Shown here one piece after another: positions 26,885 through 35,894 of a stretch of 64,000 bases of DNA. Numbering within the stretch: position 1 is the stretch's first letter; each line of letters opens with the position of its first letter. A program made the position numbers and the translations under genes. Location: positions 744,001 through 808,000 of the forward strand of contig JACKJP010000002.1 in the NCBI GenBank assembly GCA_020637895.1, read 5' to 3'. The notes below the pieces were generated by a model. The model ran no database searches and was not told the DNA's origin. It saw only the letters and a list, made by a program, of their open reading frames with translations. The DNA is from Rhodobiaceae bacterium. Lineage in GTDB: Bacteria > Pseudomonadota > Alphaproteobacteria > Rhizobiales > Tepidamorphaceae.

Positions 26885-27683
26885 CGCGTTTGTCCTGCGC
26901 GCCCTTGCGGCCGGTATCGGCATCGCATTGATTGCCGGCCCGCTGGGCTGCTTTGTTGTCTGGCGCCGCATGGCATATTTCGGCGATACGATGGCCCATG
27001 CCGGACTGCTCGGAATTGCCCTTTCTCTGTTGCTGGAAGTAAACATGGTCGCTGCCGTCTTCGCGGTGGCGCTGGCAGTCGCCGCGGCCCTTGTCGGCCT
27101 TGAAAGGCGCGCCGGACTTTCAGCCGACTCGCTTCTCGGGATTCTCGCCCACTCGACGCTTTCGATCGGGCTCGTGCTTGTCGCGATGATGCCCTGGGTC
27201 AGGACAGATCTGATGGGTTACCTCTTCGGCGACATTCTTTCCGTCACCATGACCGACATCGCCATCATCTGGATCGGCGGCGTCATTATCGTCGGCGCGC
27301 TAGCGTCGATCTGGCGGCCTCTGCTTGCCGGAACGGTCAACCGTGACCTTGCCTATGCCGAAGGTCTGAACCCCGACCGGGCGCGGCTCGTCTTCATGCT
27401 GCTCCTTGCGCTGATGATCGCGATTGCAATGAAGATCGTCGGGATACTGCTCATCACCGCACTGCTGATCATCCCGGCGGCCGCGGCGCGTCGTTTTGCA
27501 ACCTCGCCGGAGATGATGGCGGCGCTGGCCGCCATCGCAGGTTGCCTTTCGGTTTCCGGCGGGCTTGCCGCATCGCTGGAACTCGATACGCCGGCGGCCC
27601 CGTCAATGGTCGTTGCCGCCTTGATCATCTTCCTTGCCGGCTTCGCCGCGCGCGGCAGGCTTCTTGAACAGGGAGGCGCCTGA
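26877..27683 (+). CDS. znuB: Zinc ABC transporter, permease
   Basis: About 268 residues from the ATG at 26877; a longer frame inside znuC gives arginine-rich nonsense and was rejected. Eight or so hydrophobic helices of the ABC-3 family, with VWRRMAYFGDTMAHAGLLGIALS near the start (the conserved His-Ala-Gly signature), YLFGDILSV and LLITALLIIPAAAARRF. It forms the membrane channel of the zinc importer with ZnuC. The stop TGA overlaps the zur start by one base, so znuC-znuB-zur form one operon. Confidence 0.96.
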   Translation: MTDAFVLRALAAGIGIALIAGPLGCFVVWRRMAYFGDTMAHAGLLGIALSLLLEVNMVAAVFAVALAVAAALVGLERRAGLSADSLLGILAHSTLSIGLVLVAMMPWVRTDLMGYLFGDILSVTMTDIAIIWIGGVIIVGALASIWRPLLAGTVNRDLAYAEGLNPDRARLVFMLLLALMIAIAMKIVGILLITALLIIPAAAARRFATSPEMMAALAAIAGCLSVSGGLAASLELDTPAAPSMVVAALIIFLAGFAARGRLLEQGGA

Positions 27684-28087
27684 TGAGTGCAGCCGAACAG
27701 GTCTTGACCCGCAACCAGCAGGCGGTCCTCGATGTTCTGACCGAAGCGACCGGGCCCCTCAGCGCATACGGAATCCTCGACGCGCTGCGGCCGGCCGGCT
27801 TCCGTGCGCCGCTTCAGGTCTACAGGGCGCTCGACAAACTGCTCGAGGCCGGGCTTGCCCACCGGATCGAGAGCATGAACGCCTTCGTAGCCTGTGCCAG
27901 TCCGGACGATGCCCATCACGAGGCCATCGTCTTCATGCTTTGCGAGAACTGCGGACAGACAGTCGAGTTTGCCGATCACAAGCTTGCGCACCGGCTCGAC
28001 GAATTGTGCCACATGAAGGATTTTCAGGCACACAAGCAGACGATCGAGATACGGGGTCTTTGCGCACGCTGCGCAAAGGCTGCATGA
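27683..28087 (+). CDS. zur: Zinc uptake regulator, Fur family
   Basis: A 134-residue Fur-family repressor. The N-terminal winged helix contains PLSAYGILDALRPAGFRAPLQVYRALDKLLEAGLAHRIES. The dimerisation domain has metal ligands in the HHEAIVFMLCENCGQTVEF segment, and two CxxC pairs (CENC, CARC) form the structural zinc site. Its place at the end of znuCB and the Zur-type dyad upstream of the operon support a zinc rather than iron role. It presumably represses znuA and znuCB-zur when zinc is plentiful. Confidence 0.95.
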   Translation: MSAAEQVLTRNQQAVLDVLTEATGPLSAYGILDALRPAGFRAPLQVYRALDKLLEAGLAHRIESMNAFVACASPDDAHHEAIVFMLCENCGQTVEFADHKLAHRLDELCHMKDFQAHKQTIEIRGLCARCAKAA

Positions 28088-28103
28088 CGGCAAGGGCGCA
28101 AGG

Positions 28104-29153
28104 TTATCGGGTTGCTCCGCGTCCATAGCGCATAAAGAAATCCCAGGCGAGATCGACTGCCTCCGCGTCATGGCAGGTCGGTCCGAGCAGCGTTCGCAAG
28201 ACGGGGCCGTTCCGAGCATCCTGCTGCCGGGTCGGAGCAGCATGGCCGCTTCCTATCATGGTGGAGAAGAGAACGGGCGCGCCGCCTGCGCCGGCCGGAA
28301 AGAAATCAACGGAGATGCGGCAACCATCATCCGGATCGAGATCAGGCAGCAATTCGAATTCATGGCCGAATGTCGTTGCGCGATTTGCCGCTACCCACCA
28401 GTTCCGGGTTCCTAATGCCGACATGACCTTGCCGCGCGCCCTGCCAATGGTGCCACCAGCCCAGGGTATCAAAGGATCATCAGTCGCATTGGCGATCATC
28501 AACGGAACCGGATGCGCCGGTACAGCAAGCGGCGGGCCATCGGGCAATGCGGCGATGAACGCCGCGCCAGCTGCAAACCGGGACGGCGCCTCTATCAGAA
28601 GGCGGAACACCATCATCCCGCCGTTCGAAGCACCAGTTACGAACACATGGTCAGCGTCGGTTCTAAATTCCGTGCCAGCCCAGTCAAGCATGTCGAGGAT
28701 GAATCCCACATCGTCGGCGTCGGTGCCGTCGACTATGTCGTTTTCGCGCAAGTCGTTCCAATGTTGTCGCTCACCGGCACCGCTGCCCGTTTGCGGATCG
28801 GTGCCGTTCGGGATGAGAAGGAGAGTATTCCCGAGCCTTGCAACTACCGGCCACCTCGCCATGGCGGCGCCATGGCGCGCGACCATCTTATGCATGCTCT
28901 GGCCACCGCCATGAAGGAGAACGACGACGGATGCAGGCTTTGCCCGGTCAGCCGGTGGGAGCACCAGAAAAAAGCGATCCCGTCCCCCAGACAGGAAATG
29001 ACGTTCGATAAAATCTTCCGCTGCAGGTGACGCCGTGTCGGCAGCGCCTGGCCTGGCAGGAAGCCACAGACAAAGCGTAAAAATCGTAAGCAGGAGGAAA
29101 CGTTTGAAGAGCGCTGCGTCAAGAGCGCGCCGCGCGCCGCAGTCCAGCATCAT
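28104..29153 (-). CDS. Secreted alpha/beta-hydrolase, PHB depolymerase / feruloyl esterase (LpqC) family
   Basis: About 349 residues from the ATG at 29153, which gives an ATGA overlap with the glucokinase gene; the frame extends to 29399 but only within glk. A signal peptide (FLLLTIFTLCLWLPARPGAA) indicates export. The catalytic Ser lies in VTGASNGGMMVF (G-x-S-x-G), an Asp in ANATDDPLIPW and a His in GSGHAAP; the oxyanion segment is VVLLHGGGQS. Family members cleave poly-3-hydroxybutyrate or aromatic esters. The link to the trehalose operon is puzzling. It is convergent with zur, 16 bases apart. Confidence 0.88.
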   Translation of the reverse strand: MMLDCGARRALDAALFKRFLLLTIFTLCLWLPARPGAADTASPAAEDFIERHFLSGGRDRFFLVLPPADRAKPASVVVLLHGGGQSMHKMVARHGAAMARWPVVARLGNTLLLIPNGTDPQTGSGAGERQHWNDLRENDIVDGTDADDVGFILDMLDWAGTEFRTDADHVFVTGASNGGMMVFRLLIEAPSRFAAGAAFIAALPDGPPLAVPAHPVPLMIANATDDPLIPWAGGTIGRARGKVMSALGTRNWWVAANRATTFGHEFELLPDLDPDDGCRISVDFFPAGAGGAPVLFSTMIGSGHAAPTRQQDARNGPVLRTLLGPTCHDAEAVDLAWDFFMRYGRGATR

Positions 29154-30097
29154 CGCCTCGAAAGGTTTTGATCGCTCGCGAGCGCCGCCAGCCCGATCAG
29201 CGCTGGATCTGCGCGCGTGATGATCATGGTCGGGATCCGCGACAGCCGCAGCCGCATTTTTCCACCCTCCTCGAATATCGCGCGGAAGAGATCGAGATCG
29301 GCGACCTGCCGCCATCCCTCGACGACACCTCCGACCAGAAAGACGCCGTCCCAGACGGCTGACGCCAGCGCCAGATTGCGGGTTGCGCGAGCCAGCCACA
29401 CAGTAAAATGGTGCAACGCCTCGCGCGCTGCGCCGTCAGTCGCAGCGCCTGCGAGGACGGCGGCAGAGTCTTCCAGCGACGGCCTGATCTGATCGCGTTG
29501 GCAGATCTTCCGGTAGAGCGCCAGCAGCCCGTAACCGGAAATCACGTCCTCGACGGTGAATTCGGGCGCGAGCAGGGACAACTCCCGCGCGTCTTCGCCG
29601 CCGATTGACATGTGACCGGCTTCACCCGGGACGCTGGTCCAGCCTTGGGCGCTTCTGACGATGAGCGCGGCGCCGAAGCCGGTTCCGACATTGACCGCCA
29701 GCATGCGCTTCGCCGATGCCTGGCTCAGCCTGGCCGGGCCAAATGCGACCACGTCGCCCGATTGCAATACCGGCAACGCATGGGCAACAGCTTCAAGATC
29801 GTTCAGGAGGCGCGCCGGTGTGCCGATCTTTGCCGACACGCTTTCCTCGCTGATGCGCCAATGTGCATTGGTCAGCTGCACACGGCCATCGAGGACCGGA
29901 CCGGCAGCGCTGATGGCTGCCATGACACAGCCTTCAGCACCGCCCGTCAATTTCAGATAGGCATCGAGCGCATCGTCGAAGTCTGAAAAGTCGCGAACCT
30001 TGAAGTCATGGCGAGCAACAATGCCGCCGCCCTCATCGGTCCGTGCGAAGCGCGCATTGGTGCCGCCGATGTCGGCGAGCAGGCGCCACGCCGTCAT
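29150..30097 (-). CDS. glk: Glucokinase
   Basis: A 315-residue Glk-family glucokinase: ATP motif LLADIGGTNARFARTDE at the N-terminus, the sugar-binding LLNDLEAVAHALP, NVGTGFGAALIV and the EAGHMSIGGED motif. It phosphorylates glucose to glucose-6-phosphate. It overlaps otsA upstream and the esterase gene downstream by 4 bases each. In this operon it could recycle glucose released from trehalose by the GH15 enzyme, returning glucose-6-phosphate to OtsA. No regulatory site is visible between the genes. Confidence 0.95.
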   Translation of the reverse strand: MTAWRLLADIGGTNARFARTDEGGGIVARHDFKVRDFSDFDDALDAYLKLTGGAEGCVMAAISAAGPVLDGRVQLTNAHWRISEESVSAKIGTPARLLNDLEAVAHALPVLQSGDVVAFGPARLSQASAKRMLAVNVGTGFGAALIVRSAQGWTSVPGEAGHMSIGGEDARELSLLAPEFTVEDVISGYGLLALYRKICQRDQIRPSLEDSAAVLAGAATDGAAREALHHFTVWLARATRNLALASAVWDGVFLVGGVVEGWRQVADLDLFRAIFEEGGKMRLRLSRIPTMIITRADPALIGLAALASDQNLSRR

Positions 30098-31479
30098 GCG
30101 GCAGGACCTGTCGGCACCGCATCCAGCACTTTCAGGAAATCGTCCTGCCAGCTTTTCGCATCGTACTGGCGTATCCGCCTGAGCAGCGCGGCATGGCGAT
30201 TGCGGCGTTCCTCAACCGGCATCGTGATCGCCGTCTGCATCGCGGCTGCGACCTCGTCGACGTCATAGGGGTTGACGACCAGCGCCTCCTGAAGCTCTTC
30301 AGCCGCGCCGGCAAAGCGGGACAGCACAAGTGCGCCCGGATCGGCTTCATCCTGCGCCGCCACAAATTCCTTCGCCACCAGATTCATTCCATCACGCAGC
30401 GGTGTGACGAGCCCGACCTGACTGCCGCGGAACAGCGCAGCCAGCGTCGAGCGCGGGACGTTGCGATGGATGTATTGCAGCGGCGTCCAGTCGTACTCGC
30501 CGAAACGGCCGTTGATCGCGCCGGCCAGACCCTCAAGCTCAAGGCGTATATCGGCATAGGCCTCGACATCTTCTCGCGTCGGTGGCGCCACCTGCAGGAA
30601 ACTGACGCGCCTGTGGTTCTCGGGGTAAAGCTCAAGAAGTCTCTCGAACGCGCGCAGTCGGTCGGGAAGGCCCTTTGAATAATCAAGCCGGTCAACGCCG
30701 ATGATATGGCTGCCCGCCGGCTGATGGCGCTTGAGCCGGCCGATCTCTTCTCGTGCCTCGCGCGTAACCGCCATTTCGGCGAACGCATCGACATCGATGC
30801 CAATCGGGAAACGGCGAACCATGATCGTACGCCCGAACGCGGTAACCTGCCCGTCGGCCATAACCTCACCGCCTTGGGCCAGAACATGACGCTCGAAATT
30901 GGCAACGTCGGCATGGGTCTGGAAGCCGACAAGGTCGTAGGAGAAGAGCGTGCGCAGCAGCCATTCATATTCCGGTGCCGCGGCCAGCACATCGGGCGGC
31001 GGAAACGGAATATGCAAGAAGAAGCCGATCTTGTGCGGCAGGCCCCGCTGGCGCAGTTCGGCTGCAAGCGGAATCAGGTGATAGTCGTGAACCCAGATCA
31101 CGTCGTCCGGTTTCAGGAAGGGGCGCAACGCGTCAGCGAACTTGGAATTCACACGCCGATAGCCTTTTAGATCGCCCTTGTTGAACCTGGCGAGATCGAG
31201 CCGGTAGTGCAGGATCGGCCAGAGCATCGAGTTGGAAAAGCCGAGATAATATTCCTTGTAATCCTTTTGGGTCAGCGGCAGCGTCACGGTTGTGACTGGA
31301 CCATCCTTATGAACGTTTGCCGGAAGGCGACGTGACTGCGCCGTGACATTGCCGTCCCATCCAAACCACAGGCCGCCGCGTTCTTGCAGCGCATCGCCGA
31401 CAGCGACCGCGAGGCCTCCGCTCTGGCTGCCCTTTGAAAGATCGGCAACCCGATTGGAGACGACAACGAGCCTCGTCAT
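30094..31479 (-). CDS. otsA: Trehalose-6-phosphate synthase
   Basis: About 461 residues from the ATG at 31479 (ATGA overlap with the GH15 gene). GT20 fold: LVVVSNRVADLSKGSQSGGLAVAVGDAL at the N-terminus, WVHDYHLIPLAAELRQRG, GFFLHIPFPP, GVDRLDYSKGLPDRLRAFERLL, and LRDGMNLVAKEFVAAQ near the C-terminus. It joins UDP-glucose and glucose-6-phosphate to trehalose-6-phosphate. OtsB, the phosphatase, is encoded two genes upstream in the same operon. Trehalose likely serves as osmoprotectant. Confidence 0.97.
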   Translation of the reverse strand: MTRLVVVSNRVADLSKGSQSGGLAVAVGDALQERGGLWFGWDGNVTAQSRRLPANVHKDGPVTTVTLPLTQKDYKEYYLGFSNSMLWPILHYRLDLARFNKGDLKGYRRVNSKFADALRPFLKPDDVIWVHDYHLIPLAAELRQRGLPHKIGFFLHIPFPPPDVLAAAPEYEWLLRTLFSYDLVGFQTHADVANFERHVLAQGGEVMADGQVTAFGRTIMVRRFPIGIDVDAFAEMAVTREAREEIGRLKRHQPAGSHIIGVDRLDYSKGLPDRLRAFERLLELYPENHRRVSFLQVAPPTREDVEAYADIRLELEGLAGAINGRFGEYDWTPLQYIHRNVPRSTLAALFRGSQVGLVTPLRDGMNLVAKEFVAAQDEADPGALVLSRFAGAAEELQEALVVNPYDVDEVAAAMQTAITMPVEERRNRHAALLRRIRQYDAKSWQDDFLKVLDAVPTGPAA

Positions 31480-33260
31480 ACCACCGCGTCCCAAGGCCTT
31501 GAGAGGCGGATCGCGCCATTGATGATACCGACCATCGAATAGGTCTGCGGGAAGTTACCCCACAATTCGCCTGTTGCCGGATCTGTATCTTCCGAAAGCA
31601 GACCGAGATGATTGCGACTGTTCAGCATCGCTTCGAAAATCTCCCGCGCTTCCTCGATCCTGCCGATCCGCGCCAGCGCATCAAGCCGCCAGAAGGTGCA
31701 GATGTTGAAAGCGGTTTCGGGGCGCCCGAAATCGTCTTCCGCCTCGTAGCGCATCGTATGCGGTCCACGGCCCAGCGTGGCCTCGACCTTTTCCACGGTC
31801 GAGACGAAACGCGGATCTTTCGGATCGATAAAGCCCACTTCGGACATGAGGAGAACGCTGGCATCCATACTGCTGCCACCGAAACTCTCCACGAATGCCT
31901 TTCGTTCCTCGCTCCAGGCTTCGGTGAGGATACGCTGCTTGATGATGTCGGCACGCTCCCGCCAGTAGATCGCGCGCGGGGCGATCCCGAGATGCGCGGC
32001 GATGTGGGCAAGGCGGTCGCAGCCCGCCCAGCACATCAACGATGACGAGGTATGAATGCGGGCGCGTGAGCGATATTCCCAGATGCCGGCATCGGGCTGA
32101 TCGTACAGCGCAAAGGCGCGTTCTCCCATCTGTTCGAGCCGCTTGAAATCCTCTTCGCCTGGGCGCATCAGCAGCCGTGTGTCGAAGAAGGCCTGGGAAA
32201 CGCCGAGGATCACCTGTCCGTAAACATCGTGCTGAAAATGCTCGTAGGCCTGATTGCCGCGGCGAACAGGTCCCATCCCGCGATAGCCGGGAAGGCTGGT
32301 GACGAGATTCTCGACTAGCGAAGACTGCAGTCCTACCGAATATACCGGCTGAAGATGCTCGCCGCCGGCGGCGGCGACCACATTCATCAGCCAGTGGAAA
32401 TAGTTCTCCATCGCGCCCACCGACGCCAGACTGTTGAGCGCGCGAACGACGAAGAACGCATCGCGGATCCAGCAATAGCGATAGTCCCAGTTGCGACCGC
32501 TGCCCGGTGCTTCGGGGATCGATGTCGTCATCGCTGCGACGATTGCGCCGGTCTGCTCGTAGGTACACATCTTCAGCGTGATCGCGGCGCGGATCACCGC
32601 CTCCTGCCAGTCGAGGGGCAGGGCCAGACGGCGCGACCATCCGCGCCAGTAGTCGATCGTCTGCTCCTCGAATTCGCGCGCGGTTTCCTTCACGCCGCTG
32701 GTCAGCGTTTCATCCGGGCCAAGGATGAAGTCGAGCGGGCCATCAAGGTTGAAGACGGTATCCTCAAGCAGGAAATCGATGGGCGCGTCCGTGTTGAGGC
32801 GGAGCGTCAACTCCTGGCCGACAAAGCGGATGTGATTGGACCCGTAGGTGATGTGCGGCGCGTCGGCGCCATATCCAAAGCGCGGGCGCAGTCGTATCCG
32901 GATACGGGGCGTGCCGGACAGCGGCGTGATCCGGCGCACCAGCGTCTGCGGTCTGAAGACGCGGCCGCGCGAAAAGAAGCGCGGTGCGCAATCCGTGATC
33001 TCAAGCGATCCGGCCGGTGAATGAAGACGCGTACGCAGCACGCCGGTGCTGGACACATATTCCTGATCCGTTGCGGTCAAACCCTCAAGCTCGACAGCAA
33101 AGACGCCCTCGCGCGCTCCTTCCTGCCGCGAATTCAGCAGCGCGCTGAAAACCGGATCGCCGTCAAAGCGCGGCAGGCACCACCAGACGATGTCACCCTT
33201 TCTGTCGATCAGCGCACTGATGGAACAGTTGCCGATAATGCCGAGTTCAAGACTGCTCAC
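31476..33260 (-). CDS. Glycoside hydrolase family 15 protein, possible trehalase
   Basis: A 594-residue GH15 protein. The N-terminal beta-sandwich (LGIIGNCSISALIDRKGDIVWWCLPRFDGDPVF) is followed by an (alpha/alpha)6 catalytic domain with NWDYRYCWIRDAFF and NHLGLLSEDTDPATGELWGNFPQTYSMVG. The general acid/base glutamates of the family fall in these stretches. GH15 includes glucoamylases, glucodextranases and trehalases; lying between otsB and otsA with glk downstream makes trehalase the best guess. It begins with GTG at 33260 in a GTGA overlap with otsB, and no signal peptide is seen, so it is cytoplasmic. Confidence 0.93.
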   Translation of the reverse strand: MSSLELGIIGNCSISALIDRKGDIVWWCLPRFDGDPVFSALLNSRQEGAREGVFAVELEGLTATDQEYVSSTGVLRTRLHSPAGSLEITDCAPRFFSRGRVFRPQTLVRRITPLSGTPRIRIRLRPRFGYGADAPHITYGSNHIRFVGQELTLRLNTDAPIDFLLEDTVFNLDGPLDFILGPDETLTSGVKETAREFEEQTIDYWRGWSRRLALPLDWQEAVIRAAITLKMCTYEQTGAIVAAMTTSIPEAPGSGRNWDYRYCWIRDAFFVVRALNSLASVGAMENYFHWLMNVVAAAGGEHLQPVYSVGLQSSLVENLVTSLPGYRGMGPVRRGNQAYEHFQHDVYGQVILGVSQAFFDTRLLMRPGEEDFKRLEQMGERAFALYDQPDAGIWEYRSRARIHTSSSLMCWAGCDRLAHIAAHLGIAPRAIYWRERADIIKQRILTEAWSEERKAFVESFGGSSMDASVLLMSEVGFIDPKDPRFVSTVEKVEATLGRGPHTMRYEAEDDFGRPETAFNICTFWRLDALARIGRIEEAREIFEAMLNSRNHLGLLSEDTDPATGELWGNFPQTYSMVGIINGAIRLSRPWDAVV

Positions 33261-34027
33261 GCGCCATTTGCCCTTTCCAGATCGTCCGCTATCAATTCCA
33301 GCCAGCCAAGAAAATCATCGATCGAACCTGCCCGGTAGCTGGCCGATGTCTCGCCGGGGCCGACCTTGATGCTGATACCGCCGCGACGGTTGACGACGGC
33401 GAAGGCATCCTCATCGGTTACGTCATCGCCGGCGAATAGGGGAACGCGGCCGGCAAAGGGTGGTTCTCCAAGAAATGCATCGATCGCGTCGCCCTTGTTG
33501 CTGGACCCTGCTTTCGCCTCGATGACCATCTTGCCGCGCAGGATATGTATCCCGCCCAGATCGTCGGTCGCGCGGTCGATGGCGGCGACGCAGGCATCCT
33601 TCAGCTCGGGCCGGGCGCGGTAGTGCAGCGCGATCGAGCTGCGCTTGCGTTCCAGCAGCAGCCCCTTCTCGGCCGCCAAGAATGGCGCAAGCCGTTCGGC
33701 AACACTTTCCAGGAGCGCGGCATCGACAGGATAGGCACTCAGCGCACCGCCATGACTTCGCCTTTCCAGCCCGTGAACGCCGGCGACCGGCAGGTGAAGC
33801 GGCTCGAGAAAGCGATCAATGTCGCTGATGTTGCGGCCGGTCACGATCGCAAGCGCACCTGAAAGCGTCGTGCTCAGCTGGTCCATCGCGCGCTTGGTGG
33901 CGGGCGCAACGATCACCGCGTCGGGGCGCTCGGCGATATCCACCAAAGTCCCGTCGAAATCGAGAAAGACCGCCATGTTCGAAAGGTCGAACGAAAGCGG
34001 CGGCAGGCTGGACGACAATTCGCTCAT
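33257..34027 (-). CDS. otsB: Trehalose-6-phosphate phosphatase
   Basis: A 256-residue HAD-superfamily phosphatase with the DxD motif in VFLDFDGTLVDIAERPD (D23, D25), AIVTGRNISDIDRFL (motif II), and LFAGDDVTDEDAFAVVNRRGG with the metal-binding Asp residues. It removes the phosphate from trehalose-6-phosphate made by OtsA. It is the first gene of a five-gene leftward operon in which every junction is a 4-base overlap. The 142-base gap upstream, before the CoA-transferase genes, should carry its promoter, but no clear -35/-10 pair stands out. Confidence 0.96.
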   Translation of the reverse strand: MSELSSSLPPLSFDLSNMAVFLDFDGTLVDIAERPDAVIVAPATKRAMDQLSTTLSGALAIVTGRNISDIDRFLEPLHLPVAGVHGLERRSHGGALSAYPVDAALLESVAERLAPFLAAEKGLLLERKRSSIALHYRARPELKDACVAAIDRATDDLGGIHILRGKMVIEAKAGSSNKGDAIDAFLGEPPFAGRVPLFAGDDVTDEDAFAVVNRRGGISIKVGPGETSASYRAGSIDDFLGWLELIADDLERANGA

Positions 34028-34169
34028 GCGTCGGATCGGCTATCGGGCTGATGGACGGGCGGGCGGCAATGCGATGCCGGAGCGGAATCGCAACTGAAAA
34101 GATAGACAATCGCGCGCGGCATGGCCACCCGCGAAGGCGCGGCCTAGAGATATCCGGATGAACGGCGAC

Positions 34170-34946
34170 CTATTTGCCCGAATGGGCCGCGGCCGTGCGA
34201 GCCTTGAGGTCGCGAAGCGTGCCGATCTCGAGTGCCGTCGGTGCAGGGGTTTCCTCAAGGCTGTCGGCAAACCTGACCGTCCAGCCGCATGTCTCCTGCA
34301 CGTTCTCCCGAGTCACGCCGGGGTGCAGCGAGACGACGGTGAATTCCTTCGTCACCGGATCGGGCTTCCAGATCGCGAGATCGGTGATGAGAAGCGTCGG
34401 ACCCCTGGTCGTGATGCCGAGGCGCTCGCGGTGATCGCCGCCCTCGCCGTGGCCGAAGGACGTAAAGAAGTCGATCTTCTCGACCAGCGCCCGCTTGCTC
34501 TGCTTGCAGGTGATGTAAATTTCGCCGCAGGAGGTCGCGATCTCCGGCGCACCACCGCCGCCGGGCAGGCGTGTCGACGGATTGTGGTAATCGCCAATGA
34601 CGGTCGTGTTGATATTGCCGAAGCGGTCAAGCTGCGCCGCGCCCAGAAAGCCTATCGTGATGCGGCCGCCCTGCAGCCAGTATCGGAACATTTCCGGGAC
34701 GGAGACGGTCGTCACCGCCGTATCGCACAATTCGCCATCGCCGATGGAAAGAGGCAGCACGTCCGGCGCGGTGCCAATCGTCCCGCTCTCGTAGATGAGG
34801 GTGATGTCGGGCGCGTGAGTCAGGCGCGCGACATTGCAGGCCGCCGAGGGCGCACCGATGCCAACGAAGCAGACGTCGCTCGACGAGAGGGCGCGGGACG
34901 CGGCAATCGTCATCATTTCATCGGGGGTGAAGGCGGCGGCAGTCAT
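34170..34946 (-). CDS. CoA-transferase family I, beta subunit (IpdB/GctB-like)
   Basis: A 258-residue family I CoA-transferase subunit. The N-terminal half has CFVGIGAPSAACNVARLTH and IYESGTIGTAPDVLPLSIGDGEL, then FLGAAQLDRFGNINTTVIGDY and RLPGGGGAPEIATSCGEIY. These match the glutaconate CoA-transferase / IpdAB group; IpdAB opens a steroid-derived ring in actinobacteria, whereas GctAB transfers CoA to glutaconate. The alpha subunit is encoded upstream with an ATGA overlap. Whether this is a transferase or an IpdAB-like hydrolase cannot be decided from sequence alone. Confidence 0.9.
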   Translation of the reverse strand: MTAAAFTPDEMMTIAASRALSSSDVCFVGIGAPSAACNVARLTHAPDITLIYESGTIGTAPDVLPLSIGDGELCDTAVTTVSVPEMFRYWLQGGRITIGFLGAAQLDRFGNINTTVIGDYHNPSTRLPGGGGAPEIATSCGEIYITCKQSKRALVEKIDFFTSFGHGEGGDHRERLGITTRGPTLLITDLAIWKPDPVTKEFTVVSLHPGVTRENVQETCGWTVRFADSLEETPAPTALEIGTLRDLKARTAAAHSGK

Positions 34947-35797
34947 CTTGCCCTCCTCAGATCTGCGACGCGGTCGTTGAAATCATCCGGCGTGGCCTCA
35001 AGCACGTTTTCCTTCATCCATGCGGTAAAGGAGTCACGGTCTGCCGCGATCCTGTCCCACTCGATGTATTTGGCGTTGTCGCGATCGTAGTAGCCATGCG
35101 TATAGGATGGATGGGCACCGCCGGGGACGACCGCGATTGCCGTTATCGTCCAGTCGGGAAGCACACAGGCATTGGTGTGGGTCGAAAGATCGTCGACGAT
35201 CTCCTCGACCGTGACGACGGCGCGCTTTGCCGCGAGCACCGCTTCTTTCTGGATGCCTATGATGCCCTCGACCAGCACATTGCCCTTGCGGTCAGCCTTC
35301 TGCGCGTGAACGAAGCTGACGTCGGGACGGATGGAGGGAACGGCGGCGAGTTTTTCGCCGGTGAACGGACAGATGATGGAGCGGATATTGGGATTGACCT
35401 CGGCGAGGCCCGCGCCGCGATAGCCGCGAAGAACCGCGAGCGGCAGGCCGGCAGCGCCCGCCTCATAGGCATTGGCCATCGCAGCGTGGCTGTGCTCCTC
35501 GATTTCGGGGCTGTTGGGCCAGCCGTTTTCCACCGCATCGCGCAGCCGGCGCAGCAGGCCGACGCCCGGATTGCCCGCATAGGAGAAAATCAGCTTCTTC
35601 GCCATGCCCATCCCGATCATCTGATCGTAGACAAGGTCGGGCGTCATGCGAACGAGGGTCAGATCCCTGAAACCCTGGCGAATTGCCTCATGCGCAGCAG
35701 CATGGGGTATCAGATGGGTAAATCCCTCGAAGGCAACGACATCGCCATCGTGGAGATTTTCGCGCACGGCATCGGCAAGTGAGAGAAACGTCGCCAT
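34943..35797 (-). CDS. CoA-transferase family I, alpha subunit (IpdA/GctA-like)
   Basis: About 284 residues from the ATG at 35797, which has AAGG upstream; the frame extends to 36184, but that part is antisense to the crotonase gene. It has GDVVAFEGFTHLIPHAAAHE near the N-terminus, LIFSYAGNPGVGLLRRLRDA, and later DVSFVHAQKADRKGNVLVEG, typical of family I alpha subunits. It pairs with the beta subunit downstream. Divergently, 97 bases away, lies a crotonase gene, so the two operons share a promoter region and probably a regulator. Confidence 0.9.
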   Translation of the reverse strand: MATFLSLADAVRENLHDGDVVAFEGFTHLIPHAAAHEAIRQGFRDLTLVRMTPDLVYDQMIGMGMAKKLIFSYAGNPGVGLLRRLRDAVENGWPNSPEIEEHSHAAMANAYEAGAAGLPLAVLRGYRGAGLAEVNPNIRSIICPFTGEKLAAVPSIRPDVSFVHAQKADRKGNVLVEGIIGIQKEAVLAAKRAVVTVEEIVDDLSTHTNACVLPDWTITAIAVVPGGAHPSYTHGYYDRDNAKYIEWDRIAADRDSFTAWMKENVLEATPDDFNDRVADLRRAR

Positions 35798-35894
35798 GGG
35801 GGACCTTTTTTGACTTCTCAACCAGGGGCCTGCCTGTTTACGACATGGAGCCATGGGTGAAAAGACATCTATGGTCTTATGCGGAGAAGAAAGA

